33,181 bases of DNA, taken from the NCBI GenBank assembly GCA_902478645.1, contig CABSLV010000021.1:1-33181 (forward strand), written 5' to 3'. The position numbers were made by a program, and so were the translations under genes. Position 1 is the stretch's first letter, and each line of letters begins with the position of its first letter. The DNA is from an uncultured Flavobacteriales bacterium (GTDB lineage Bacteria; Bacteroidota; Bacteroidia; Flavobacteriales; UBA1820). Positions 6,454 through 15,260 of the stretch are shown in pieces. Below the pieces are notes generated by a model. It saw only the letters and a program-made list of their open reading frames with translations, did not search any database and was not told the origin of the DNA.

Positions 6454-7545
6454 ATGAAAACAACATTGAGATTCCTCCCCTTCCTGTGCCTTGTGCTGCT
6501 GGTGGGCAGTTGCAAAGACTCCTCGCAGAAAGAGGAGCCGGCATGGGAACAAACGACCGTTTCCGGTGTCAGGATGGTATTCGACCGCCCGAAAGTGGGT
6601 TGTGTCCCGATCCTGTCGGATAGCGGCTGCCTGTTTTTCCGCTTGCACCGTTCGGAAAGCCATACGGTAGCCCTTTACCGCATCCAGGGGGATTCCCTGC
6701 TGTTCCTACAGGAAATCCTTCCCAAGGGGGATGGGCCGGAAGACCTCTACATCCCGCAGATGAAGCTGCTTCGCGATACGCTCTATGCCTTGGGGCTGTT
6801 CAATGGAGAAAACAAAATCCTGAAAACCGCTTGGCCTCCTTCGGACGATTCGCTGCAGGTGCCCCCAGTATGGAAGTCCTTGCACTGGAACGGTTACTTC
6901 AACCTCAAAGACGGCTATCCGCTGAACGATTCCACCCTGCTGGTTACCGGCAGCCAGAACGACAACCAGGAGATGTTCTTTCTGTTTTACCCTGCACAAG
7001 AGCGGCTTGTCCCTGCCGGGTTTGAGTTTCCCGACGACATACCGGGAAGGTCCCAATCAAAGTCCATCATTTACTCCGGCCAGATCGAAAAGCACCCGCA
7101 GAAAGACCGCTTCGTTTTTTACACCCGCAGTTTCGGACGCTACGTCCTTGTTTTCGACTGCAAAAACGGACGGGTCGAAAATCCCCGAGCCCTCTGTGCA
7201 GATCTGCCGAAATACGAATTCACCGATGCTCCCCTGAACAACAGGCGGATAGCCGACGATTCGTGGACGGGCGTGCGGGCGGCATCGGTTACGCAGGAGT
7301 ACATTTATGTCATTTACAACGACTACACCATGGGGCAAATGCGTGACCTGACCGACAAGGCAGACGAACGGTGGCACTATACCGACCGTATCTACGTGTA
7401 CGACTGGGAGGGGAACCCCGTCAAATGCTACCGGACGGACCATCCCATCAGCACCCTTGCCGTTTCGCCCGACGGCCGTTACGCTTATGCCAGCGGCATC
7501 CCGCAGGAAGATCAGGAAACCATCTGGCGTTTTCCCCTTCCGTAG
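6454..7545 (+). CDS. BF3164-family lipoprotein (6-bladed beta-propeller)
   Basis: A 363-residue exported lipoprotein. The N-terminus MKTTLRFLPFLCLVLLVGSC ends in a lipobox with C20 as the acylated residue. The body has repeated beta strands and the phrases 'ILPKGDGPEDLYIPQM' and 'DRIYVYDWEGNPVKCYRTDHPISTLAVSPDGRYAYA', typical of the TolB-like/BF3164 propeller family of Bacteroidota. Function is unknown; these proteins are thought to sit at the cell surface or in the periplasm. The 298-nt upstream gap (6156-6453) holds the preceding terminator and a weak -7-like box (TATCTTTA, 6261-6268). The remainder, with short hairpins such as GGAGAA/TTCTCC, has no feature I can name. The gene appears monocistronic. 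Confidence 0.88.
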   Translation: MKTTLRFLPFLCLVLLVGSCKDSSQKEEPAWEQTTVSGVRMVFDRPKVGCVPILSDSGCLFFRLHRSESHTVALYRIQGDSLLFLQEILPKGDGPEDLYIPQMKLLRDTLYALGLFNGENKILKTAWPPSDDSLQVPPVWKSLHWNGYFNLKDGYPLNDSTLLVTGSQNDNQEMFFLFYPAQERLVPAGFEFPDDIPGRSQSKSIIYSGQIEKHPQKDRFVFYTRSFGRYVLVFDCKNGRVENPRALCADLPKYEFTDAPLNNRRIADDSWTGVRAASVTQEYIYVIYNDYTMGQMRDLTDKADERWHYTDRIYVYDWEGNPVKCYRTDHPISTLAVSPDGRYAYASGIPQEDQETIWRFPLP

Positions 7546-7580
7546 CGTTCGTTTCGGCACCGCGTCCCTTTCCAAGCAAA

Positions 7581-7627
7581 AAGCCAAAGAGCGGTTGCAG
7601 GCCCAGCCTGCAACCGCTCTTTGGCTT
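7581..7627 (-). terminator. Perfect 22-bp hairpin between convergent genes
   Basis: Arms 7581-7602 and 7606-7627 are perfectly complementary over 22 bp with a 3-nt loop (CCA). On the minus strand the stem ends in CTT followed by TTTGC, so it can terminate the polyprenyl synthetase transcript. On the plus strand, after the lipoprotein gene, there is no T-tract. The stem is unusually long for a simple terminator. Confidence 0.7.
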
Positions 7628-7650
7628 GACCGCTGTCTTTGCAACGGCCT

Positions 7651-8616
7651 TTACAGTTTCCGCTGCACCAGCGCACGCGCCAGGCGGATGTAATGCTCGC
7701 GATAAGGCTGCGAAAAAGGCAGGCGGTCCACATGGGCCAAGGCCTTCTCGGTATAGCGGTCTATCTGCTCGCGCAAGGCCTGGTCCGCTCCGGTTGCCCT
7801 GTACAAGTCCCGAACCGTTGCGATCTTTTCCTCTTCGTCCGCCAGAGAGAAGGCCCGCTCGAACTCCTCCCGCGAAGCCCGCTCGCGCGCCGTGATGTAC
7901 AGAAAAGTCTTTTTCCCTTCGAGGATGTCCCCGCCGATCCGTTTGCCGAAGGTCCGGGGATCGCCGAAGGTATCCAGATAATCGTCCGTGAGTTGGAACG
8001 CCAGACCGACATCGGTACCGAAACCTTCCAGCGCTTCGAGTTCCCGAGCGGGGGCCCCGGCCACGATACCGCCTATGCGCAACGCGCCACCGATGAGTAC
8101 CGCCGTCTTGAGGCGGATCATCTCCATGTACTGCGCTTGGGAGACGTCTTCGATGTTTTCATAATCCATGTCGAGCTGCTGCCCCTCGCACACTTGGCGT
8201 GCCACACGGTTGAAAGCGAGGATGACCTCCCGGAAGGTATCTCCCTGATAAGTTTCGAACAGTTCGTAGGCCTGGATCATCATCACATCGCCCGAGAGGA
8301 TGGCCGTATTGGCATCCCAGCGGCAATGCACCGTCGGATGTCCCCGCCGCAGGGGGGCACGGTCCATGATGTCGTCGTGCACCAGCGAAAAGTTGTGAAA
8401 CACTTCGATCGCCATGGCCGCAGGGATGACCTTTTCCAAGGGGCAGCCGAAGCTGTCCGCCGCCAACAGCACCAGTGCCGGGCGCAGCCGTTTCCCTCCC
8501 AGGGACAGGATGTAGTGCACCGGCTGGTACAGATGCTCGGGCGAGGTATGCCGGCGGTAGTACTCCCCGAAAGCCTGCTCGATGGCCGAAGAATAGCGTT
8601 CTAAAAACTTGTCCAT
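7651..8616 (-). CDS. Polyprenyl (isoprenyl) diphosphate synthase
   Basis: A 321-residue all-alpha trans-isoprenyl diphosphate synthase, which condenses isopentenyl diphosphate onto allylic diphosphates for quinone side chains and other isoprenoids. Visible motifs: GKRLRP at 41-46, first Asp-rich motif DDIMD at 81-85 followed by APLRRG, and second Asp-rich motif DDYLD at 211-215. There is no two-residue insertion in the first motif, unlike typical bacterial FPP synthases, and the residue five before DDIMD is aromatic (F76), which in related enzymes limits chain length. That leans toward a short or medium product (about C15-C20), but it is only an inference. The start lies 30 nt after the miaB stop, on the same strand, so the two are probably co-transcribed. 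Confidence 0.92.
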   Translation of the reverse strand: MDKFLERYSSAIEQAFGEYYRRHTSPEHLYQPVHYILSLGGKRLRPALVLLAADSFGCPLEKVIPAAMAIEVFHNFSLVHDDIMDRAPLRRGHPTVHCRWDANTAILSGDVMMIQAYELFETYQGDTFREVILAFNRVARQVCEGQQLDMDYENIEDVSQAQYMEMIRLKTAVLIGGALRIGGIVAGAPARELEALEGFGTDVGLAFQLTDDYLDTFGDPRTFGKRIGGDILEGKKTFLYITARERASREEFERAFSLADEEEKIATVRDLYRATGADQALREQIDRYTEKALAHVDRLPFSQPYREHYIRLARALVQRKL

Positions 8617-8646
8617 ATCTCGTCTTTCGTTTTTTGTCCCCTTTGC

Positions 8647-10044
8647 TTACTTGCCGTCCCCGGGGTCCACCACACTTCCCAGAAGCGTACCCTGGGTGGT
8701 CTCGTCGATGCGCACCCGGACGAAATCGCCCACGCGGTGTCCCGCTGCATCGAACACTACGACGATCCCCTGGCTGTTGCGCCCGAACAGGCGACCGGCA
8801 TCCTTCTTGCTCGTGCCTTCGCACAGCACCTCGCACTCGCATCCGATGTACTGCGCGTTGCGCCAGGCGGAATGTTGCGCCTGGAGGGCGATGATCTCAT
8901 CCAGGCGGCGCTGCTTCACCTCCTCGGGCACATCATCGGGGTAATTCCGGGCGGCGTAGGTACCCGGGCGTTCGGAATATTTGAACATGTATCCGAAGTC
9001 GTACTTGACGTATTCCATCAGGGATAGGGTCTGGCGATGATCTTCCTCCGTTTCAGTCGGGTAACCCGCGATCACGTCCATCGTCAATCCACAATCGGGC
9101 AGTTTGGCCCGGATCCGGTCGATCAGTGCCAGGTATTCCTCCCGGGTATAGCCCCGGTGCATGTGGCGCAGGATACGGGTCGATCCGCTCTGGAACGGCA
9201 GGTGCAGATACCGGCAGATGTTGGGATGGGAAGCGATCGCATCGAGCACATCATCGGTCATGTCGTGCGGATTGGACGTGCAGAAACGGATGCGCATCCG
9301 GGGAAACGCCTCCGCCACCCGGGACAAAAGCCCCGAAAAACGGCAGGCATTCTCCCGAGCCTCCCGGGAAGCCTTCTCGAAATCCTTTTTCGCCCCGCCG
9401 CCGTACCACAGGTACGAATCGATGTTCTGCCCCAGGAGCGTTACCTCGCGCACCCCCTTGTCCTGCAACACGCGGATCTCCTCCAACACGGACTTCGGGT
9501 CGCGGCTGCGTTCCCGGCCTCGGGTGTAGGGCACCACACAATACGTACACATGTTGTCGCATCCCCGCATTACCGATACGAAAGCCGTCGGAGAGCCTTC
9601 CGAAAGACGCACCGGGCGGATCCCGTCGTAGGTTTCGCACAAGGACAGGCGGACATTTACCGCCGGAAGGGAGGCCTGCGCCTGTTCCACCAGGCGGGGA
9701 AGGTCGCGGTAGGCATCCGGGCCGGCCACCAGATCGACCATGCGTTCCTCTTCGAGTAGTTTTTCTTTCAGGCGCTCGGCCATGCAGCCCAGCACCCCGA
9801 TCACCAGATGGGGGCGCAGGCGTTTCAGATGGGTGAAATTGGCCAGTTTGTTGCGTACCGTCTGTTCGGCCTTCTCCCGCACGGAACACGTGTTGACCAG
9901 GATCAGATCGGCGGCCTTGAGCTCGTCGGTCAGTTCGTAGCCCTCACCGGCCATGATCCCGGCCACTACCTCGCTGTCCGCCACATTCATCTGGCAGCCA
10001 TAGGTCTCGATAAAGAGTTTCTTTCGTTCGGTTTTCTCCTGCAT
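8647..10044 (-). CDS. miaB: tRNA-2-methylthio-N6-dimethylallyladenosine synthase
   Basis: A 465-residue radical-SAM methylthiotransferase that adds the 2-methylthio group to isopentenyl-adenosine 37 of tRNAs reading UNN codons. The UPF0004 domain supplies cysteines C17 (YGCQMN), C53 (NTCSVR) and C87 (LGCMAE) for the auxiliary cluster. The radical SAM CxxxCxxC motif is C162-C166-C169 (RGCDNMCTYC). The C-terminal TRAM domain includes 'RLFGRNSQGIVVVFDAAGHRVGDFVRVRI'. The length fits the family. The ATG at 10044 was chosen because family similarity begins just after it (KKLFIETYGCQMN); the longer open frame runs through the gcvP terminator hairpin. It is the first gene of a pair with the polyprenyl synthetase. 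Confidence 0.96.
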   Translation of the reverse strand: MQEKTERKKLFIETYGCQMNVADSEVVAGIMAGEGYELTDELKAADLILVNTCSVREKAEQTVRNKLANFTHLKRLRPHLVIGVLGCMAERLKEKLLEEERMVDLVAGPDAYRDLPRLVEQAQASLPAVNVRLSLCETYDGIRPVRLSEGSPTAFVSVMRGCDNMCTYCVVPYTRGRERSRDPKSVLEEIRVLQDKGVREVTLLGQNIDSYLWYGGGAKKDFEKASREARENACRFSGLLSRVAEAFPRMRIRFCTSNPHDMTDDVLDAIASHPNICRYLHLPFQSGSTRILRHMHRGYTREEYLALIDRIRAKLPDCGLTMDVIAGYPTETEEDHRQTLSLMEYVKYDFGYMFKYSERPGTYAARNYPDDVPEEVKQRRLDEIIALQAQHSAWRNAQYIGCECEVLCEGTSKKDAGRLFGRNSQGIVVVFDAAGHRVGDFVRVRIDETTQGTLLGSVVDPGDGK

Positions 10045-10119
10045 GGTTTGTCCGGCCCGCCTTTTCAAAGATGCACCCTGACAGAAAGGTATCCCATGCG
10101 CACCTGCGGCGAACCGGCA

Positions 10120-10127
10120 CAAAAATA
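10120..10127 (-). promoter_or_regulatory. Possible -7 box for miaB
   Basis: TATTTTTG on the minus strand matches TAnnTTTG, 76 nt upstream of the miaB start. A TTG lies 22 nt further upstream, slightly too far for an ideal -33 element. Confidence 0.4.
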
Positions 10128-10177
10128 CTTCTTTTTCTCCACACTGCCGCAAGTCCCCCTCCCCCGGGAAAGCAAAC

Positions 10178-10246
10178 CCCGTTCTCGTATAAGCGACAAG
10201 CCCCGGGCGCCGAGCGCCCGGGGCTTGTCGCTTATACGAGAACGGG
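10178..10246 (-). terminator. Perfect 33-bp hairpin directly after gcvP
   Basis: Arms 10178-10210 and 10214-10246 are perfectly complementary over 33 bp with a 3-nt loop (CGA). The hairpin begins 3 nt after the gcvP stop codon and is followed on the minus strand by GTTTGCTTT. It probably ends the gcvP transcript, but the length and perfection far exceed what termination needs. Confidence 0.75.
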
Positions 10247-10249
10247 AGA

Positions 10250-13087
10250 TCACTCCGGCCAAACGCACACCAGGTTGCGGTCGCCGAAGCCGTCGTCCAC
10301 ACGTCCTACGGGAGTGAAGTACTTGTTGGCTTCGATCCAGGGCAAGGGATACGCGGCCTCACTACGGGTGTAGGGGCGGTCCCATGCATCGGCCGTGACG
10401 GCATACAAAGGATGCGGAGCATTGACCAACAGGTTGTTCTGCGGATCCTCGATCGAACGGATTTCTTCCAGGATATGGATCAGCGCATCGGCAAAACGGT
10501 CCAGTTCGTCTTTCGATTCGCTTTCCGTCGGCTCGACCATCAACGTCTCATGCACCGGGAACGACACCGTCGGCGCGTGGAATCCGTAATCCATCAAACG
10601 CTTGGACACATCGCCGGCCGTTACGCCGTATTTCTCCTTGATCGGGCGCAGATCGACGATCAACTCGTGAGCCGTGCGTCCGTTCGGACCGCTGTACAGA
10701 ATATCGAAGTGTTTCTCCAGGCGAGCCTTCAGGTAATTGGCATTGAGGATCGCGTACTGCGTAGCCCGGGTAAGCCCCTGCGCTCCCAGCGCCAGGATAT
10801 AGCCGTAGGAAATGGCGTCGATCATCGCCGCCCCCCAGGGAGCCGACGACACAGCCGAACATTCCTTCTCGCCGCCCGTGCGCACCACCGGATTGCCCGG
10901 CAGGTAGGGGGCCAAATGGTTTTTCACGCTGATCGAACCCACGCCCGGACCGCCACCGCCGTGCGGCATGGCAAAGGTCTTGTGCAGGTTCAGGTGGCAT
11001 ACATCCGCGCCGATGTACCCCGGCGAAGTCAGCCCCACCTGGGCATTCATGTTCGCCCCGTCCATGTAGACCTGTCCGCCGCAGTTGTGGACGATCTCCA
11101 CGATCTGAGCGACGGTCCCTTCGAAGATCCCATAGGTGGACGGATAGGTGATCATCACACACGAAAGGTGGTCTTTGTATTCCTCGGCGCGCGCACGCAG
11201 GTCGTCCACGTCGATCGTACCGTCGTCGTTGGAGCGGATCGTTACGATCTGGTAACCGGCCATCGCAGCCGAAGCCGGGTTGGTGCCGTGAGCCGAAGCC
11301 GGGATCAGGCACACGTTGCGGTGTCCCTGTCCGTTGTCCTGCTGGTAGCGCTGGATCACCCGCAGTCCGGCATACTCGCCCGATGCACCCGAAAGCGGCT
11401 GAAGCGACGTGGCCGACATGCCCGTTATCTCGGAAAGGAAAGCCTCCAGGCGCGAAAGCATCGTGCGATACCCTTCCGTCTGCTCTTCCGGAGCGAAGGG
11501 ATGCACGTCGCCCCAAAGGGGATGTGAAAGGGGGATCATCTCAAAGGCCGCATTGAGCTTCATCGTACACGAACCCAGCGGAATCATCGAATGGGTGAGC
11601 GAAATATCCTTGCGTTCCAGCGACTTGATGTAGCGCATCATTTCGGTTTCGCTGTGGTAGCTCCGAAACACCTTCTGGGTGAGGAAGGCCGACTGGCGCA
11701 ACAGCTCGGGCTGCACCCGGCATTCCTGCGAAAGCTCCGACACCGGGTCGCGGAACACCTCGCGGGCAGCGGCAAACACGTACGCGATGCGGTTCATCTC
11801 GGCCAGAGTCGTGTATTGCGAGAGGGAGATTCCCACTTTGTCCTCGTCCACGTACAGGAAATTGATCCCCTCGCCCTCGGCAATCTCGCGGATGCGTTCC
11901 GTGTCGTCGCCCGTGTGCAGCAGGAGCGTATCGAAGAACGAGGCGTTGAGCTGCCGATAGCCGAGGCGTTCCAGGATTTCCGCCAGCGTTACGGCCATCG
12001 CGTGCGTATCGCGCGCCATCTTCCCGATGCCCTCCGGTCCGTAGTACACCGCGTACATTCCCGCCATGACCGCCATCAGGACCGAAGCGGTGCAGATGTT
12101 GGAAGTCGCTTTTTCACGTTTGATATGTTGTTCGCGCATCTGCAAGGCCATGCGCAAGGCCGGCCGGCCGGCCTTGTCCACCGACAGGCCGATGATGCGC
12201 CCGGGCAGCTCGCGCTTGTACTCCTCCCGGGTAGCGAAATACGCTGCCGCCGGGCCGCCGAAGCCCATCGGGATGCCGAAACGCTGGGTCGATCCCACGG
12301 CTACGTCGGCGCCCCATTCGCCCGGAGGGGTAAGCAGCGCCAGGGAAAGAATATCGGCCGCTACGACGACCTTCACCCCTGCCTGGTGCGCCTGCTCGAC
12401 CACTTGGCGGTAGTCCTCCACCGCACCGGTAGCGGTCGGGTATTGCAGGATCATGCCGAAATAGTCCGGCTGCGGGGAGAAAGCGAATTCGTCGCCTTCG
12501 ACCAGTTCGATACCCAGCGGTTCGGCGCGCGTCTTGAGCACGTCGAGGGTCTGGGGCAGGACGTTTTCCGAAACGAAAAACTTCGACACGCCGGCCTTTT
12601 TCTGCTCGCGGCTGCGGGCGTGGAACAGCATCAGCATGGCTTCGGCCGCGGAAGTGCCTTCATCGAGCAGCGAAGCGTTGGCGATGGGCAGTCCGGTGAG
12701 CGAGGCGACCATCGTCTGGAAGTTCATCAGTGCTTCGAGGCGTCCCTGGGATATTTCCGCCTGGTAAGGGGTATAGGATGTGTACCACGCGGGATTCTCG
12801 AAAATATTGCGTTGGATCACCGGCTCCATCGGCACGGAATAATACCCCAGTCCGATGTAGCTCTTGAAAGGCTTGTTGAGCGATGCCAATTGGTGGAAAT
12901 GCGCCAGGTACTGCGCCTGGGTCATCGCCTGGGGCAGATGCAAAGGCTCCTTCAAACGGATTTCGGCCGGGATGGTCTGGTCGATGAGTTCTTCGAGGCT
13001 CGCAGCGCCGACGGCCTGGAGCATCTGCTGGGTTTGTTTTTCATCGGGTCCGGTCTGACGCCGGGAAAAGTCGAAAGGATTCGTCAT
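10250..13087 (-). CDS. gcvP: Glycine dehydrogenase (decarboxylating), P protein of the glycine cleavage system
   Basis: A 945-residue PLP enzyme that decarboxylates glycine and transfers the aminomethyl group to the lipoyl H protein. The length matches the single-chain (fused alpha-beta) form. The N-terminal half begins FSRRQTGPDEKQTQQML and includes 'SYTPYQAEISQGRLEALMNFQTM'. In the C-terminal half the PLP lysine is K703 in HLNLHKTFAMPHGGGGPG, and SHPLWGDVHPF and SAHGTNPASA are also recognisable. No gcvT or gcvH is nearby. The gene stands alone, transcribed from a promoter at about 13153-13181 and ended by the hairpin at 10178-10246. Confidence 0.98.
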   Translation of the reverse strand: MTNPFDFSRRQTGPDEKQTQQMLQAVGAASLEELIDQTIPAEIRLKEPLHLPQAMTQAQYLAHFHQLASLNKPFKSYIGLGYYSVPMEPVIQRNIFENPAWYTSYTPYQAEISQGRLEALMNFQTMVASLTGLPIANASLLDEGTSAAEAMLMLFHARSREQKKAGVSKFFVSENVLPQTLDVLKTRAEPLGIELVEGDEFAFSPQPDYFGMILQYPTATGAVEDYRQVVEQAHQAGVKVVVAADILSLALLTPPGEWGADVAVGSTQRFGIPMGFGGPAAAYFATREEYKRELPGRIIGLSVDKAGRPALRMALQMREQHIKREKATSNICTASVLMAVMAGMYAVYYGPEGIGKMARDTHAMAVTLAEILERLGYRQLNASFFDTLLLHTGDDTERIREIAEGEGINFLYVDEDKVGISLSQYTTLAEMNRIAYVFAAAREVFRDPVSELSQECRVQPELLRQSAFLTQKVFRSYHSETEMMRYIKSLERKDISLTHSMIPLGSCTMKLNAAFEMIPLSHPLWGDVHPFAPEEQTEGYRTMLSRLEAFLSEITGMSATSLQPLSGASGEYAGLRVIQRYQQDNGQGHRNVCLIPASAHGTNPASAAMAGYQIVTIRSNDDGTIDVDDLRARAEEYKDHLSCVMITYPSTYGIFEGTVAQIVEIVHNCGGQVYMDGANMNAQVGLTSPGYIGADVCHLNLHKTFAMPHGGGGPGVGSISVKNHLAPYLPGNPVVRTGGEKECSAVSSAPWGAAMIDAISYGYILALGAQGLTRATQYAILNANYLKARLEKHFDILYSGPNGRTAHELIVDLRPIKEKYGVTAGDVSKRLMDYGFHAPTVSFPVHETLMVEPTESESKDELDRFADALIHILEEIRSIEDPQNNLLVNAPHPLYAVTADAWDRPYTRSEAAYPLPWIEANKYFTPVGRVDDGFGDRNLVCVWPE

Positions 13088-13152
13088 GACTCACAAAATA
13101 CGTATAGGATTAGAAAAAAAGCGTTTCTTTTCACGCGAAAACTCGCCGAGCA

Positions 13153-13181
13153 CAAATGTAGTGATAAGCCCCGGAAATCAA
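13153..13181 (-). promoter_or_regulatory. Promoter for gcvP
   Basis: On the minus strand TTG (13181-13179) is followed by an 18-nt spacer and TACATTTG (13160-13153), close to the TTTG / TAnnTTTG consensus. It lies 66 nt upstream of the gcvP start and is divergent from the rlmD promoter. Confidence 0.55.
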
Positions 13182-13217
13182 GCCAAAAATCTGCGCAAAA
13201 ATCCCCCCGAAAATCTC

Positions 13218-13225
13218 TACATTTG
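13218..13225 (+). promoter_or_regulatory. -7 box for the rlmD operon
   Basis: TACATTTG is an exact TAnnTTTG match 30 nt upstream of the rlmD ATG. It is the same octamer as the gcvP box on the opposite strand. Confidence 0.55.
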
Positions 13226-13255
13226 CATCCTCTACGAAACCGTATCCGTACGAAA

Positions 13256-14701
13256 ATGTCCAGACGCCATCCCAAAGACCTCATCCTGTACGGCCTGGCC
13301 GTTACCGACGCCGCCGCCCGGGGAAAAGCCGTCGCACACGCCGAAGACGGCCGTGCCGTACTGATCGAAGGAGCCGTTCCCGGCGACACGGTGGACGTAC
13401 GGGTCACCAAAAAGTCGTCCCGCTACTACGAAGGACGCGTGGAACGCCTGCTGACCCTTTCCGAAAAACGCACCGAACCTCCCTGTCCCCACTTCGGGGT
13501 GTGCGGAGGCTGCCGCTGGCAAAACATGCAGTACCGCTGGCAACTGTACTACAAACAACAGGAAGTCGAAAACAACCTGCGCCGCATCGGAGGCGTGGAA
13601 CTGCCCCCGGTAAGTCCCATCCTGGGCTGCGAACACGAGTACTATTACCGCAACAAACTGGAGTTCTCCTTCGCTTGCCGCCGGTGGTACACGCGGGAAG
13701 AACTGGATACCGCCGGGGAGATCTCCTCGCCCGAACCCGCCCTCGGATTCCACATCCAAGGGCGCTGGGACAAGGTGCTCGATGTCCGCAAATGCCTGCT
13801 GCAACCCGACCCTTCGAACGCCATCCGCGACGAGATAAAACGCTACGCCCTCGAAAAAGGCCTGGACTTCTTCGACCCGCGCACCAACCAAGGCCTGTTG
13901 CGCACCCTGATGCTGCGCATCTCCCAGACTACCGGGGAAGTCATGCTCCTGGTGCAGTTCGGCCGCGAGGACCGTCCCGCCCGCGAAGGGTTGCTGGACC
14001 ACCTGCACGAACGTTTTCCCCAGATCACCTCGCTGCTTTACGCCATCAACGAAAAAGTCAACGACTCGGTGTACGACCTGGACATCCGCACCTACCGCGG
14101 CAGCGACCACATCACCGAACGGATGGAAGACCTCGTGTTCCGCATCGGTCCCAAGTCGTTTTTCCAGACCAACACTCCCCAGGCCTTGCGGTTGTACCGC
14201 GTGGTACGGGATTTCGCGGGACTTACCGGTTCGGAATCCGTCTACGACCTCTACACCGGCACCGGGACCATTTCCCAATTCGTCAGCCGCCGGGCGGGGA
14301 AGGTCGTGGGGGTGGAATCCGTCCCCGAAGCCATCGACGCCGCCCGCGAAAATGCCGCCCGCAACGGGATCGACAACTGCCAATACCTGGTGGGAGACAT
14401 GAAAGACGTGTTCGACGATGCTTTCGTGGCCCGCTACGGCCGCCCGGACGTGGTGATCACCGACCCACCGCGCGACGGCATGCACAAAGACGTGGTGGCG
14501 CAACTGCTGCGCCTGGCTCCGCCCCGCATCGTGTACGTAAGCTGCAACCCGGCCACCCAAGCGCGCGATCTGGCGCTGATGGATGCCTTGTACCGCGTGG
14601 AAAAAATTCAACCGGTGGACATGTTCCCCCAAACGTTCCATGTGGAAAATGTCGTACTTTTGTCCCGAAGGGAAACGCCCCGGACCGGGACGCCCGAATA
14701 A
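13256..14701 (+). CDS. rlmD: 23S rRNA (uracil-5-)-methyltransferase, RlmD family
   Basis: A 481-residue SAM-dependent m5U methyltransferase of the TrmA/RlmC/RlmD group; in E. coli RlmD modifies U1939 of 23S rRNA. An N-terminal TRAM domain (residues 1-65, 'AVLIEGAVPGDTVDVRVTKK') precedes the Fe-S cluster cysteines C77, C83, C86 (CPHFGVCGGC) and C180 (VRKC). The SAM-binding YDLYTGTGT motif and DPPRDGMH are present. The catalytic cysteine is C430 in YVSCNP. The ATG at 13256 was chosen because the TRAM domain starts shortly after and the upstream frame lies antisense to gcvP. It leads an operon with the DUF6452 and DUF6048 genes (gaps 13 and 15 nt). The exact target uridine is not certain from sequence. 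Confidence 0.95.
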   Translation: MSRRHPKDLILYGLAVTDAAARGKAVAHAEDGRAVLIEGAVPGDTVDVRVTKKSSRYYEGRVERLLTLSEKRTEPPCPHFGVCGGCRWQNMQYRWQLYYKQQEVENNLRRIGGVELPPVSPILGCEHEYYYRNKLEFSFACRRWYTREELDTAGEISSPEPALGFHIQGRWDKVLDVRKCLLQPDPSNAIRDEIKRYALEKGLDFFDPRTNQGLLRTLMLRISQTTGEVMLLVQFGREDRPAREGLLDHLHERFPQITSLLYAINEKVNDSVYDLDIRTYRGSDHITERMEDLVFRIGPKSFFQTNTPQALRLYRVVRDFAGLTGSESVYDLYTGTGTISQFVSRRAGKVVGVESVPEAIDAARENAARNGIDNCQYLVGDMKDVFDDAFVARYGRPDVVITDPPRDGMHKDVVAQLLRLAPPRIVYVSCNPATQARDLALMDALYRVEKIQPVDMFPQTFHVENVVLLSRRETPRTGTPE

Positions 14702-14714
14702 CCGAACTCTTCCG

Positions 14715-15245
14715 ATGACACACCGCCGCACCTTTCCGCGCCTTTGGCTGCTGGCCGCCTCCATCCTCCTTCTAATGACAGGAGGCTGTGAGAGGGATGA
14801 CATTTGCCCGGAAGGCACACTTTCTACCCCTCGTGCGAAGGTTCTGTTCTACACCTACAATGATGCCGGACAAGCCGAAGAATATCCCCAAACGGGACTT
14901 CACGTTTACGGGCTGCAAGGAACTGAACGCCTGAGCGAAATCGGGCTGTCGGAAGGCGCCAAGGAAATGTCCCTGCCGGTGGATTTCGAGGCGGAAGAAT
15001 CGCGTTACCTCATCGAACGGGAAGTCTCCGGACAGACCGACACCCTCACCCTGCGCTACACGCCCCGGTTGGATTTCCTGTCGAAGGCATGCGGATTCCG
15101 CTTTGTTTTCTCGGGCGTTACCGTCGAATGCACCACCGACGGGCCGGTATTGGAATACGTCAAGGACATCGAAACTCCACCGGCTGAAGGAGAATTGTTC
15201 AATTCGGCTCAAACGGCCGCCACGCTGTATTTTCGCACCGAATAA
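14715..15245 (+). CDS. DUF6452-family lipoprotein
   Basis: A 176-residue predicted lipoprotein: basic start, hydrophobic segment LWLLAASILLLMTGGC with C25 as lipobox cysteine, then the ERDDICPEGTLSTPRAKVLFY signature I associate with DUF6452 in Bacteroidota. The rest is beta-rich, with no catalytic motif. The ATG at 14715 was chosen because it starts the signal peptide; it is 13 nt after the rlmD stop. A DUF6452 gene followed by a DUF6048 gene behind rlmD is, from memory, conserved synteny in Bacteroidales. Function is unknown; it probably acts in the cell envelope with the DUF6048 protein. Confidence 0.85.
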   Translation: MTHRRTFPRLWLLAASILLLMTGGCERDDICPEGTLSTPRAKVLFYTYNDAGQAEEYPQTGLHVYGLQGTERLSEIGLSEGAKEMSLPVDFEAEESRYLIEREVSGQTDTLTLRYTPRLDFLSKACGFRFVFSGVTVECTTDGPVLEYVKDIETPPAEGELFNSAQTAATLYFRTE

Positions 15246-15260
15246 CCCCTCTCGTCGCCC

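Noticed and set aside
10412..11527. 371-residue plus-strand open frame antisense to gcvP
   Set aside because: It is an Arg/His/Asp-rich product of GC-rich antisense codons, fully covered by the well-conserved gcvP. The same applies to 11591-13255 and to antisense frames over rlmD, guaB, surA and mutL.
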